Source: Pseudomonas fulva (GTDB taxonomy: Bacteria > Pseudomonadota > Gammaproteobacteria > Pseudomonadales > Pseudomonadaceae). Taken from it: a stretch of DNA of 64,000 bases. The DNA lies in contig NZ_JADNYP010000005.1 of NCBI RefSeq assembly GCF_015680705.1, forward strand, positions 244,185 through 308,184, read 5' to 3'. The position numbers and the translations under genes are program-made. How positions within the stretch are numbered: position 1 is the first letter of the stretch; every line of letters begins with the position of its first letter. The notes beneath the pieces were generated by a model. It was not told where the DNA came from. It was given only the letters and a program-made list of their open reading frames with translations, and searched no databases. This document shows, in pieces, positions 37,272 to 46,060 of the stretch.

Positions 37272-37631
37272 ATGTTTACCGAGCGCCAAATCGAGCGTCA
37301 CCAGCTTCCGCTGTACCTTACGGTCTACAATCGCTATACCGACCAGCTGCTGGGCTACCTGGGCAATGTGTCAGAGGCCGGGCTGATGGTGATCAGCGAA
37401 CTGCCGGTGCTGGTCGGGCCGGATTTCGAGCTGCAACTGAGGGTCCCGCTGTCGGGTGGCGGCTGGCAGTTCATCAACCTGACGGCCAGCTGCCTGTGGT
37501 GCCGCGAGGACCAGATGCCTGGTCATTACGACTCGGGCTTCATGCTGCTGCAGGCACCGCAGGAATACAACGATTTCGTTCGCACCTTGCGCGACTACTT
37601 CAGTTTCAACTCCCTGAGCGCCTCTGCCTGA
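37272..37631 (+). CDS. PilZ-domain c-di-GMP-binding protein
   Basis: A 119-residue single PilZ domain. The c-di-GMP motifs are RQIER (5-9; RxxxR) and NVSEAG (DxSxxG-type, about 36-41). It should bind c-di-GMP and pass the signal to a partner not visible here. Along with BifA and YajQ it is one of three c-di-GMP-linked proteins in this window. Confidence 0.85.
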   Translation: MFTERQIERHQLPLYLTVYNRYTDQLLGYLGNVSEAGLMVISELPVLVGPDFELQLRVPLSGGGWQFINLTASCLWCREDQMPGHYDSGFMLLQAPQEYNDFVRTLRDYFSFNSLSASA

Positions 37632-37691
37632 CACTGGTCTCGCCGCACGAGTCGCCCTAGACTCTGGTCGATCTTGCTACAGGACGACCCC

Positions 37692-39122
37692 GTGAGACCC
37701 AGCATCTTCTGGCACGACTACGAAACGACGGGTATCAACCCCCGCTGCGACCGCCCGTTGCAGATGGCCGGCGTGCGAACCGACTTCGAACTCAACGAGA
37801 TCGAGGCGCCCATCAATCTCTACTGCCGCCTGGCGGATGACATCCTGCCGCACCCGGCGGCCTGCCTGGTGACCGGCATCACCCCCGAGCACCTGGAAAG
37901 CCGCGGCCTCTGCGAGGCCGAGTTCATGACGCGAGTTCATGCAGAACTCGCTCGTCCCGGGACCTGCGCCGCTGGCTACAACACCTTGCGCTTCGATGAC
38001 GAGGTGACTCGCTACAGTCTGTATCGCAACTTCTTCGACCCTTACGCGCGAGAGTGGCAAGGCGGCAATAGCCGCTGGGACTTGATCGATGTGGTGCGTA
38101 CCGCCTATGCCTTGCGCCCGGAAGGTATCGTCTGGCCACGGCAGGACGGCCGTACCAGCCTGCGCCTGGAGCTGCTGTCCGAAGCCAATGGCCTCGAGCA
38201 TGGCAATGCCCACGAAGCACTGTCGGATGTGCGTGCGACCATCGCCTTGGCACGGCTGATCCGTGAGCGCCAACCACGGCTCTATGAATGGTTGTTCAAT
38301 CTGCGCGCCAAGAACAAGGTCATGGAACAGGTCCGTCTCCTGCAACCGCTGGTACATGTCAGCGGGCGCTTCTCGGCCGAGCGCAATTACCTTGGCGTCG
38401 TGCTGCCATTGGCTTGGCATCCGCGCAACCGAAACGCACTGATAGTCTGCGACTTGCATCTGGATAGCACGCCGTTGACCGAGGAAAGTGCAGAGTCATT
38501 GCGCCAGCGCCTGTATATGCGCCATGGGGACATGGCGGAAGGACAATTGCCCGTTCCGTTGAAGTTGGTCCATGTCAATCGGTGCCCGGTACTGGCGCCC
38601 CTGTCGGTCTTGCGCGCATCGGACCAGGAGCGACTGGGGCTCGACATGGCACTCTATCGGAGCCGCTGTGAACACTTGACCCAGCAGGTTGCTGTTTGGC
38701 AGGACAAGCTTGCCTGGATCTTCGCGACCGATGAGCACGCACCTCATGAAGACCCGGAACAACAGTTGTATCAGGGTTTTCTTGGTGATCGGGATCGCCG
38801 CCTGTGTGAACAAGTTCGCAAGCGGGATCCAGGGCAACTGTCACTGGAACAATGGATCTTCGATGATCCGCGAATGCCGGAGCTGTTGTTTCGCTATCGA
38901 GCACGAAACTTCAACGAGACCCTCGATGCGCAAGAGCGGCAACGCTGGCTAGTATTCTGCCAGCAACGCCTGAGCGATCCTCGCATGGGCGCGCCGAATA
39001 CCTTGGCCGAATTCGAAATGGCCTGGGAAGGGGCTTGGGCCAGTGCGAGCGAAGCCCAGCGGAGGGTGCTGGATGCCTGGAGGAAACACGCCCTGCAATT
39101 GAAGGGGTTATTCCAGCTCTAG
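37692..39122 (+). CDS. sbcB: Exodeoxyribonuclease I
   Basis: A 476-residue 3'-5' single-strand DNA exonuclease used in recombination and mismatch repair. The DEDDh active site is visible as HDYETTG (D and E near 8-10) and HEALSDVRATI. The GTG at 37692 is preceded by AGGA seven bases upstream; the in-frame TTG at 37674 is weaker. It is followed by a terminator and convergent turA, an arrangement also seen around mvaT in P. aeruginosa. Confidence 0.93.
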   Translation: MRPSIFWHDYETTGINPRCDRPLQMAGVRTDFELNEIEAPINLYCRLADDILPHPAACLVTGITPEHLESRGLCEAEFMTRVHAELARPGTCAAGYNTLRFDDEVTRYSLYRNFFDPYAREWQGGNSRWDLIDVVRTAYALRPEGIVWPRQDGRTSLRLELLSEANGLEHGNAHEALSDVRATIALARLIRERQPRLYEWLFNLRAKNKVMEQVRLLQPLVHVSGRFSAERNYLGVVLPLAWHPRNRNALIVCDLHLDSTPLTEESAESLRQRLYMRHGDMAEGQLPVPLKLVHVNRCPVLAPLSVLRASDQERLGLDMALYRSRCEHLTQQVAVWQDKLAWIFATDEHAPHEDPEQQLYQGFLGDRDRRLCEQVRKRDPGQLSLEQWIFDDPRMPELLFRYRARNFNETLDAQERQRWLVFCQQRLSDPRMGAPNTLAEFEMAWEGAWASASEAQRRVLDAWRKHALQLKGLFQL

Positions 39123-39132
39123 CAACGCAATG

Positions 39133-39161
39133 AAAAAACGCCAGCAGGCTGGCGTTTTTTT
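39133..39161. terminator. Bidirectional rho-independent terminator between sbcB and turA
   Basis: CGCCAG (39139-39144) and CTGGCG (39149-39154) with loop CAGG are flanked by six A on the left and seven T on the right, so it can work in both directions. Confidence 0.93.
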
Positions 39162-39188
39162 AATATCGATAGCCGCGGTGAACGACGA

Positions 39189-39566
39189 TCAGTCCAGCAG
39201 GGTGGACCAGCTTTCGACTTCGTCGCTGCCCCACTTGGCTTTCCACTCTTTCAGGGTCTTGTGGTTGCCGCCTTTGGTTTCGACGACTTCGCCATTGTGC
39301 GGGTTCTTGTATTGCTTGACCTTGCGCGCACGCTTGGTAACGGTCGGTTTGGCATTGCCACGCGGCGCCTTGCTGAGCTTGGAGTCCGGATCGAGCAGGG
39401 CGATCACGTCACGCAGGGACTTGGAATACTCCCCCATCAGGGCGCGCAGTTTGCCCTCGAATTCCAGTTCCTTTTTCAGCTTGTCGTCTTGCGACAGGTT
39501 GGCCAGACGGGCCTGAAGTTCCTTGATGGCTTCTTCGGTAGCACGGTACTCGTTAATCAGCGACAT
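39189..39566 (-). CDS. turA: TurA/MvaT, H-NS-type nucleoid protein
   Basis: A 125-residue MvaT-family protein. N-terminal coiled coil (MSLINEYRATEEAIKELQARL) mediates oligomers; the C-terminal DNA-binding part contains KQYKNPHNGEVVETKGGNHKTLKEWKAKWG. It matches P. putida TurA closely. It silences AT-rich DNA. The upstream region 39567-39859 is the most AT-rich stretch of the window, so autoregulation is likely. Confidence 0.95.
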   Translation of the reverse strand: MSLINEYRATEEAIKELQARLANLSQDDKLKKELEFEGKLRALMGEYSKSLRDVIALLDPDSKLSKAPRGNAKPTVTKRARKVKQYKNPHNGEVVETKGGNHKTLKEWKAKWGSDEVESWSTLLD

Positions 39567-39859
39567 GATGAATTCCTTGATGGATCTTCAGAGAGACAGT
39601 GGGCTCAATAATAAACATGCCATACTGGCAAGTAAACAATTAAAACAAGGTTGGTTGTCATTAAGCAGACTAGAAGATGTACTTGCAGGTTAAGAAAAAT
39701 TCACAAAGTGTCTCGGAATTCGCCTTTTTCGACAGATGATTCCTCGCCAGCCCCTTGGCAGGAGCTTGGTCTGACAAAAGATGTCGGTCAAACGTTACTG
39801 CAGATTTCCTCGGCAGTCGCTAGAATAGGCCCCTTTGCGAAGTTTCCTGGAGTTCTTTC
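39567..39859. promoter_or_regulatory. AT-rich divergent region between turA and purU
   Basis: About 290 bases, notably AT-rich around 39605-39715 in a GC-rich genome. It should hold the promoters of turA and purU; MvaT-type proteins prefer such DNA. No discrete operator is evident. Confidence 0.4.
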
Positions 39860-40711
39860 ATGCGCACCTACCGACTGGTGATTGCGTGCCCCGATGGTGT
39901 AGGAATCGTGGCCACAGTCAGCAATTTCCTGGCCTCCCATAACGGCTGGATTACCGAAGCCAGCCACCATTCCGATGAGCAGAGCGGCTGGTTCTTCATG
40001 CGCCATGAGATTCGCGCCGAGTCCCTGCCATTCGACATCGAAGGGTTCCGCGAAGCGTTCGCGCGGATCGCCGAAGCATTTTCCATGACCTGGCAGATCA
40101 CCGACTCGGCGCAGAAGAAGCGCGTCGTGCTGATGGCCAGCCGCGAGTCCCACTGCCTGGCCGACCTGCTGCATCGCTGGCACACCGATGAACTGGACTG
40201 TGACATCCCCTGCGTGATTTCCAACCATGATGACTTGCGCAGCATGGTCGAATGGCATGGCATTCCGTTCTTCCACGTACCGGTCGATTCGCGCAACAAG
40301 CAGCCAGCCTTCGCCGAGGTGTCACGGCTGGTCAAGGCGCATGACGCCGATGTGATCGTGCTTGCGCGCTACATGCAGATCCTGCCGCCGGAGCTGTGCC
40401 AGGAGCATGCGGGCCAGGTGATCAACATCCATCACAGCTTCCTGCCGTCCTTCGTAGGAGCCAAGCCTTATCATCAGGCGGCGCTGCGCGGCGTGAAGCT
40501 GATCGGAGCCACCTGCCACTATGTGACCGAGGAGCTGGATGCCGGGCCGATCATCGAGCAGGATGTGGTTCGGGTCAGCCACGCCGATACCATCGACGAC
40601 ATGGTGCGTTTCGGTCGCGATGTGGAGAAGATGGTGCTGGCTCGTGGCCTGCGCTATCACCTCGAAGATCGCGTGCTGGTTCATGGCAACAAGACCGTGG
40701 TCTTCGACTGA
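39860..40711 (+). CDS. purU: Formyltetrahydrofolate deformylase
   Basis: A 283-residue enzyme that hydrolyses 10-formyl-THF to formate and THF, feeding PurT-type purine synthesis and balancing one-carbon pools. The N-terminal ACT domain (RLVIACPDGVGIVATVSNFLASH) is followed by a formyltransferase-fold domain with NIHHSFLPSFVGAKPYHQA and the Asp near the C-terminus. It is divergent from turA, as in other P. putida genomes. Confidence 0.95.
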   Translation: MRTYRLVIACPDGVGIVATVSNFLASHNGWITEASHHSDEQSGWFFMRHEIRAESLPFDIEGFREAFARIAEAFSMTWQITDSAQKKRVVLMASRESHCLADLLHRWHTDELDCDIPCVISNHDDLRSMVEWHGIPFFHVPVDSRNKQPAFAEVSRLVKAHDADVIVLARYMQILPPELCQEHAGQVINIHHSFLPSFVGAKPYHQAALRGVKLIGATCHYVTEELDAGPIIEQDVVRVSHADTIDDMVRFGRDVEKMVLARGLRYHLEDRVLVHGNKTVVFD

Positions 40712-40862
40712 GGCGGCAGGACTATGGCCGATCCACGCGACAAGGCCGCCGGCAAGCTTGCGCCGGTGCTGGGCGAGGGCTGCCTTGCGCGCTATGACCT
40801 GGAGGCATTGAGCGAAGCAGAGGGCACCGAGTTTCCCGGAGCCGCCGAACTCTGGCAGCAGC

Positions 40863-41855
40863 TCAACCCGCCTGCCGACGGCAGCGTTCCAGCAGCGGCC
40901 GAGCCAGCAGGCAGACGAAGACCGGTCCGCCGGCGAACAGATAGAAATAGTAGGTGACCACGCGCCAGATCAGGATCGCTGCCGCTGCCGTCGAGCTGCC
41001 GACCAGGGGTGCCAGCAAGGTGGCCGAGGTCAGCTCGGCGGCCCCGGCGCCTCCCGGCAGCAGGCTGAACTGGCCGGCACTGAGCGATAGCATCTGGACC
41101 AGAAAGCTCGGTATCCACTGCAGGTCGGTACCCAGGCCGCGCAGCACCAGGTACAGCACGCTGTAGCGCAGGCCCCAGTGGGCGCACGTCAGGCTGAATA
41201 CCAGGGCCAGGGTGCGCTTGGGCAGGCTCCAGGTTTCGGCCAGCGCGCGGAGAAAATGCAGCACCTTGCGCGCCCAGCGTCGGCACCTCGGCCGGGACAG
41301 GCCCAGGCGTCGCAGCAGGCGACCGTTGAAACGCATGACCGGGCGGCGATAGCGTAGCAGCGCGACGATTGCCGCCAAGGCACTACACAGCAGCACGGCG
41401 CTGCTGATCAGCATGGCTTCCTGGCTTCGTCCGAGACTGTGGAACAGCGCATAGCCTGCGATGCCCAGCATGGCGCAGATGAAGAACGCCAAGTCGTTGA
41501 GCTGGTCCATGGCGAAGGCGGCGCCGCTGCGTGCCGCATCGATGCGCTCGCGCGCGAGCAAGGCGATCAGGGCCACAGGGCCACCCCCGCCGCCAGGCGT
41601 GGTGCAGATGGCGAACTCGGTCGCCATCACCACGCCGACACTCTTGAACAGCCCAAGCCGTGACCCTTGCTGGCCAAGCAGCAGGCGCAGGCGCAAGGCA
41701 TTGAGCAGCCAGCACACCATGATCATGCCCAGCAGCCCGGTCATCAGGCCGGGCGGGAAGGCCCGCAGGCGGGCCAGCAACTCGCTGCCGCCGAGCCAGG
41801 CAGGCACCAGCACGGCCAGTACCAGCGCAAGCACCAGCCAGGCGAGACGACTCAT
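40863..41855 (-). CDS. YbhN-type lysylphosphatidylglycerol synthase-like membrane protein (flippase-like)
   Basis: A 330-residue integral membrane protein with about eight hydrophobic segments and the blocks FAICTTPGGGGGPVALI and LSLSAGQFSLLPGGAGAAE of the UPF0104/LPG synthase transmembrane family. It lacks the cytosolic aminoacyl-transfer domain of MprF, so it may flip a lipid or polysaccharide precursor. It is the third gene of an operon whose second gene overlaps it by four bases. Confidence 0.85.
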   Translation of the reverse strand: MSRLAWLVLALVLAVLVPAWLGGSELLARLRAFPPGLMTGLLGMIMVCWLLNALRLRLLLGQQGSRLGLFKSVGVVMATEFAICTTPGGGGGPVALIALLARERIDAARSGAAFAMDQLNDLAFFICAMLGIAGYALFHSLGRSQEAMLISSAVLLCSALAAIVALLRYRRPVMRFNGRLLRRLGLSRPRCRRWARKVLHFLRALAETWSLPKRTLALVFSLTCAHWGLRYSVLYLVLRGLGTDLQWIPSFLVQMLSLSAGQFSLLPGGAGAAELTSATLLAPLVGSSTAAAAILIWRVVTYYFYLFAGGPVFVCLLARPLLERCRRQAG

Positions 41856-42616
41856 GCAGCGGACCTATGGTCCAGCCAAGTCGACTTGGTCATCGGGACG
41901 CGGCCTTGATCGAGCAACGCTCGCACGGTTTCCAGCCAGTAGTCGCGCGACATCCGGTGACGCATGTCGACCGGATGCAGGCCCAGGCGCAGGCTATCGG
42001 CATGGCGCAGGCGTTGGCGCTGCCATTCGCAGACCATTCTGGAAAGCCCGCGGCGCCAGGCACTGCGCGCGCTCCAGACCAGGCCTGGAGCGGTGATGGG
42101 GGTAAAGTCGGGCAGTGTGTAAAGGTGCTGCGGCGTACTGGTGTAGCGCAGCGGCAGGCTCCTGAGTGCCTGGCGGGTCCCCTCGCTCATCAGCCAGGCC
42201 GGGGCCACGAACCCGGCCAACGGCCAGCCCTGGCGCTCGAACAGCGCCATGCCGGCATGAAGGCGCTCCAGTGCGCGCTCGCGGTCCAGGCTGTGGAACT
42301 CTCCTTCGTGGGTATAGATCCTGCGCATGAAGAATTCGGCCGGGTTGCGTGGTGGCGGACCATCGTCGGCATGGTAGTAGCCATGCAGGGCCAGCTCGTC
42401 GCCCTTGGCCAGGCGCTGCTCGAGCAAGCGACAGAAGTCTGGCGAGCGCGACAGGGCGTTGCGATGATGGAAGTCAGGTACCACCAGCCAGGTCATCGGC
42501 ACCTGCCCGAGACTGTCCATGGCCTCGACGAAGGGGCGATAGTCTGGCCAGGTTTCCGGAGCGATATCGTGCAGCACGACCATCAGGCTGCGTGTCTTGC
42601 CAGTTGCCTCAGGCAT
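41852..42616 (-). CDS. DUF2334 polysaccharide-deacetylase-like protein
   Basis: A 254-residue protein. The N-terminal VVLHDIAPETWPDYRPFVEAM and the H-x-Y-x-H stretch (LALHGYYHADDGPPP) give the Asp and two His of a carbohydrate deacetylase metal site. DUF2334 proteins belong to that superfamily. It overlaps the glycosyltransferase by eight bases (ATGCCTGA) and the flippase-like gene by four (ATGA). The substrate is unknown; it is most likely an envelope sugar. Confidence 0.85.
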   Translation of the reverse strand: MPEATGKTRSLMVVLHDIAPETWPDYRPFVEAMDSLGQVPMTWLVVPDFHHRNALSRSPDFCRLLEQRLAKGDELALHGYYHADDGPPPRNPAEFFMRRIYTHEGEFHSLDRERALERLHAGMALFERQGWPLAGFVAPAWLMSEGTRQALRSLPLRYTSTPQHLYTLPDFTPITAPGLVWSARSAWRRGLSRMVCEWQRQRLRHADSLRLGLHPVDMRHRMSRDYWLETVRALLDQGRVPMTKSTWLDHRSAA

Positions 42617-43721
42617 GCGCGAGCACCTCGGGCTGGTGGCCAAGCACTGCCTGATAGTGCTGGAGCAGGCCGTTGACCACGTTGTCCCAAGAGTACTGCT
42701 GCTCGACATGTCGGCGAGCCTGTACGCCGAGCTTGCGAGCACCGGCCTCGAACACTTCGCGGACCGACTCGGCCATTGCCTTGCCGTCGTTGGGGCGACA
42801 CAAGCGTCCACATTGCTCGTTGACCAGCTCGCCGAACGCCCCGGCGCGCACCGCGACCACCGGGGTGCCGCTGGCCATGGCTTCGAGGATCACCAGGCCG
42901 AAGGTTTCCTGGTCGCCGGCATGCACCAGCAGGTCGGCGCTGGCGAAGATGCTGGCGACCTCCGCGGCAGGGCAGAAGCGGTTGATGACGGTAACGTTGT
43001 CCGGCACTGCGGTAGGCATGCTCGAGCCGACCAACAGCAAGTGGTAGGGTCGACCGAGCTGGCGCATGCACTCGAGCAGGACCGGCAGGTTCTTCTCGCG
43101 CGAACCACGGCCGGCGAACACCAGCAACCGGGCCGTGTCCGGGATGCCCAGGCGTGAGCGCAACTGGGTATCGCGCTGTTCAGGATTGAAGGTGACCAGG
43201 TCGACCCCCAGGCGTTGCACATGGACTTCCTTGACGCCCAGGCGCGTGAGCTTGTCGGCCATGACCTGGCTGGGGGCCAGGACCCGGTCGAAGTTGCCGT
43301 AGAGCTTGCTGACATAGGCCTCGACGTTGGGCGTGAACCAGTTGCCCATGCGGTTGCTCACCAGCAGTGGCAAATCCGAATGATAGAAACCGATGACCGG
43401 CACATCGAGCTTGCGCCTGGCTTCGAGCGCTGCCCAGGCCGTGAGGTACGGATCGCCCACCTCGATCAGGTCCGGCTGCAGCCGGCGCAGCACATTGCAC
43501 CAGGGCGCCAGGCGCACCGGGAAGCGATAGCCGTTGCTGAAAGGCAGTGCCGGCGCCGGCACCTTGTAGACGCCATTGGCGTCGCTGGCGCTGGGACCGG
43601 GGACCAGGAGACTGTGGTGAATGCCTGGCATCGCATCCAGGCGACGGTGCTTGGCATCTAGGTAGGTACGCACACCCCCGCTGGCCGGGGCGTAAAACAT
43701 GGTGATGTCAGCGATGTGCAC
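42609..43721 (-). CDS. Family-4-like glycosyltransferase
   Basis: A 370-residue GT-B glycosyltransferase. The N-terminus is HIADITMFYAPASGGVRTYLDAKHRRLD, and the donor domain holds LLVFAGRGSREKNLPVLLE and the EX7E motif in DQETFGLVILEAMASGTPVVA. The GTG at 43721 is chosen because GGAGGG lies nine bases upstream; the ATG at 43730 would be in contact with it. It is the first gene of a three-gene operon with a deacetylase and a flippase-like protein. Confidence 0.87.
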   Translation of the reverse strand: MHIADITMFYAPASGGVRTYLDAKHRRLDAMPGIHHSLLVPGPSASDANGVYKVPAPALPFSNGYRFPVRLAPWCNVLRRLQPDLIEVGDPYLTAWAALEARRKLDVPVIGFYHSDLPLLVSNRMGNWFTPNVEAYVSKLYGNFDRVLAPSQVMADKLTRLGVKEVHVQRLGVDLVTFNPEQRDTQLRSRLGIPDTARLLVFAGRGSREKNLPVLLECMRQLGRPYHLLLVGSSMPTAVPDNVTVINRFCPAAEVASIFASADLLVHAGDQETFGLVILEAMASGTPVVAVRAGAFGELVNEQCGRLCRPNDGKAMAESVREVFEAGARKLGVQARRHVEQQYSWDNVVNGLLQHYQAVLGHQPEVLAHA

Positions 43722-43842
43722 GATCAGCATCCCTCCGGGATCGTCTTGGTGGTCTGTCATCCGGTTGTAACGAACCGGAGATGACGCGCCTAAGGATTGA
43801 CCTTTCGGAAGGGTAGTTCGTTCGATCCGACCACCGCCAGCC

Positions 43843-43966
43843 CCAAGCTCCAAGTCGCAAGCTGCAAGCTTCAAGTCGAAGCGGACCGAGCCGCCTTTGC
43901 CAGCGACTCGCTCCTCTGGCCAGCGCCGCCAGAAGGATCGACACGATCAGCTTGCAGCTTGCAGCT
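43843..43966 (-). repeat. Dispersed intergenic hairpin element, copy C
   Basis: Inverted relative to A and B, and ending at the mcpG stop codon. The reverse strand reads AAGCTGCAAGCTGCAAGCT, then the same core (43937-43951), a TCTGGC/GCCAGA hairpin, a GAGTCGC/GCGGCTC hairpin with a G-T wobble, and CGACTTGAAGCTTGCAGCTT. Direct-strand ends are complementary, so the whole can close as a multi-branched structure. Confidence 0.75.
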
Positions 43967-45841
43967 TCAGATCCGGAAGCTGCCCACCAGATGCTGGAGC
44001 CTGGACGCCTGCTGTTCCAGGTCGGCGCAGGCACGCAGGGTGGCCTGCAGGTTCTCCACGCCTTCCTGGTTGAGCATGTTGATTTCGTTGATGTCCATGT
44101 TGATGGAGTCGACCACGGCGGTCTGTTCTTCGGTAGCGGTGGCGACCGACTGGTTCATGCCGTCGATCTCGCCGATGCGCTGGGTCACGCTGTCCAGGCG
44201 CTCGCCGGCCTGGTTGGCGATCTCCTTGCTGTCCTGGCTGTGGCGCTGGCTCTGGCCCATGGTGTCGACCGACTCGCGGGCGCCCACTTGCAGCTCCTCG
44301 ATCATGGCCTGGACCTGCTGTGCAGACTCCTGGGTCCGGTGGGCGAGGTTGCGCACCTCGTCGGCCACCACGGCGAAGCCGCGTCCGGCTTCGCCGGCAC
44401 GGGCCGCCTCGATGGCGGCGTTGAGCGCCAGCAGGTTGGTCTGCTGGGAGATGCTGGTGATCACTTCGAGAATCTGGCCGATATTGACGGTCTTGCTGTT
44501 GAGCGTCTCGATATGCGCACTGGAGGTGACGATCAGGTCGGAGAGACGATTCATCGCCTGGATATTGCGACCGACCACTTGCTGGCCTTCCTCGGCCAGC
44601 AGGCGTGCCGAACTGGCATGCTGAGAAGCCTGGGCGGCATTGTTGGCGATTTCCTGGGCAGCCGCGCCGAGTTCATTGATCGCTGCCGCGACGCTGTTGG
44701 TGCGATTGGCCTGCTCGTCGGAGTTGGCCATGGAGGAATTCGAGGCGCTGATCACGCGCAGCGCGACTTCGTTGACCTGCTGGGTGGCCGAGGAGACCTC
44801 GCTGATCGAACCGTGGATACGTTCGACGAAGCGGTTGAATGCACTGCCAAGGATACCGAACTCGTCCTGATGATGGATGGTCAGGCGCTTGGTCAGGTCG
44901 CCTTCGCCTTCGGCGATGTCTTCCATGGCGCGCGTCATGGTGTGCAGCGGTTGCATCAGGGCGCGGATCAGCAGACCGAGCAGGGCGATGATGATGACCA
45001 CCGCCACCACCGTGGCGATCACGGCCGAGTTGCGGAAGGTGGTGAGCATGGAAAAGGCCTTGTCCTTGTTCACCGACAGGCCCAGGTACCAGTTGGCCGA
45101 GGGCAGGCCCTTGATCGGCGTGAAGGTGAGCAGGCGCGTTTCGCCATTGGCCTGGATTTCCGTCAACTCACGGCTGAGCCTGGGCGTCTGCTGCGGGAAT
45201 ACCTCGGACAACGACTTCATGACCAGCTTCTGGTCTGGATGCACCAGGATCTTGCCTTGGTCGTTGACCAGGAACGCATAGCCCATGCCGCCGAAGTCCA
45301 GGGAATTGACGATCTGTACCAATCCATCGAGCGCCAGGTCGCCGCCGACCACGCCAATCTCCTGGGAAACATTGGCAAGGATGCCGATGACCATCTTGTT
45401 GGTGGTCAGGTCTATATAGGGCTCGGTGAGAATGGTGCTGCTGGCATTCATGCCGTCCTTGTACCAGGGACGTGTCCTGGGGTCGTAGCCATCGGGCATT
45501 TTGGCGTCGGGGCGGACACTGAAGCGGCCGTCGGTGCGTCCCAGGTAGACGGTGAGGAAGCTCGAGATCAGGGCATTCTGGCCCATGAGCGTTTCGGCAT
45601 CGGCGGGTTCGTTGGCAATGTTCTGCGCCAGGTTTTCCACCAGCTTGATCCTGCCATCGAACAGGTTGCGGATATTGGTCGAGGTCGACTCGCCCATTTC
45701 AGCCAGGTAGCTCTCCAGGTCGTCGCGTATGGCGTTGCGCTGGAGATAGTCGTTGTAGAGGGTGAAGAGGGTGAAGGCGAGCATCACGATCAGTGAGGCT
45801 GCCAGCAGGATCTTGTGGCTGAATCGCAGGCTTTTGTTCAT
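43967..45841 (-). CDS. mcpG: McpG-like amino-acid/GABA chemoreceptor (dCache_1)
   Basis: A 624-residue methyl-accepting protein. Membrane segments at about 11-30 and 275-300 bracket a periplasmic dCache_1 domain carrying the amino-acid-binding motif YxxxxRxWY (YDPRTRPWY) and the downstream [14 protein letters not shown] linker and the conserved signalling tip ([32 protein letters not shown]) follow. P. putida McpG (also called PctC) recognises GABA; this protein sits in the same neighbourhood (turA, purU, pit, pcaR). No C-terminal pentapeptide is seen. Confidence 0.87.
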   Translation of the reverse strand: MNKSLRFSHKILLAASLIVMLAFTLFTLYNDYLQRNAIRDDLESYLAEMGESTSTNIRNLFDGRIKLVENLAQNIANEPADAETLMGQNALISSFLTVYLGRTDGRFSVRPDAKMPDGYDPRTRPWYKDGMNASSTILTEPYIDLTTNKMVIGILANVSQEIGVVGGDLALDGLVQIVNSLDFGGMGYAFLVNDQGKILVHPDQKLVMKSLSEVFPQQTPRLSRELTEIQANGETRLLTFTPIKGLPSANWYLGLSVNKDKAFSMLTTFRNSAVIATVVAVVIIIALLGLLIRALMQPLHTMTRAMEDIAEGEGDLTKRLTIHHQDEFGILGSAFNRFVERIHGSISEVSSATQQVNEVALRVISASNSSMANSDEQANRTNSVAAAINELGAAAQEIANNAAQASQHASSARLLAEEGQQVVGRNIQAMNRLSDLIVTSSAHIETLNSKTVNIGQILEVITSISQQTNLLALNAAIEAARAGEAGRGFAVVADEVRNLAHRTQESAQQVQAMIEELQVGARESVDTMGQSQRHSQDSKEIANQAGERLDSVTQRIGEIDGMNQSVATATEEQTAVVDSINMDINEINMLNQEGVENLQATLRACADLEQQASRLQHLVGSFRI

Positions 45842-46060
45842 GGCGTAATCGGGTCCGGTCCTGGCATTGCGTTGACATCAACAGCAGGTATCGGCCGATA
45901 TGTGACAAAACTTGAGGGGCTTTGGGCGGCAAGCTGCAAGCGGCACGCTAAAAGCTGGAGCAGGCGCACCGCTGTAACTGTGCGTACACCTGCTTCATCG
46001 CAATGCTGGCTGCTTTGTTCGCAGCTCGCGGCCGGCCTGCGGCTTGCCGCTGCCGCCCGG
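45842..46060. repeat. Intergenic region with a different inverted-repeat element (D)
   Basis: GCGGCAAGC at 45926-45934 pairs with GCTTGCCGC at 46042-46050; inside them AGCAGG (45959-45964)/CCTGCT (45989-45994) and CGCAC (45965-45969)/GTGCG (45980-45984) form nested stems. The ends contain GGCAAGCTGCAAGC like copies A-C, but the interior differs. Confidence 0.55.

Noticed and set aside
39651..39881. Plus-strand frame in the AT-rich turA-purU gap
   Set aside because: It overlaps the start of purU, has no family-like sequence and lies in promoter DNA.
40724..40957. Small plus-strand frame after purU (77 codons) with a plausible start
   Set aside because: It runs 95 bases into the convergent YbhN-type gene and I recall no conserved gene there. 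The first ~45 codons look somewhat coding-like, so it was a close call.
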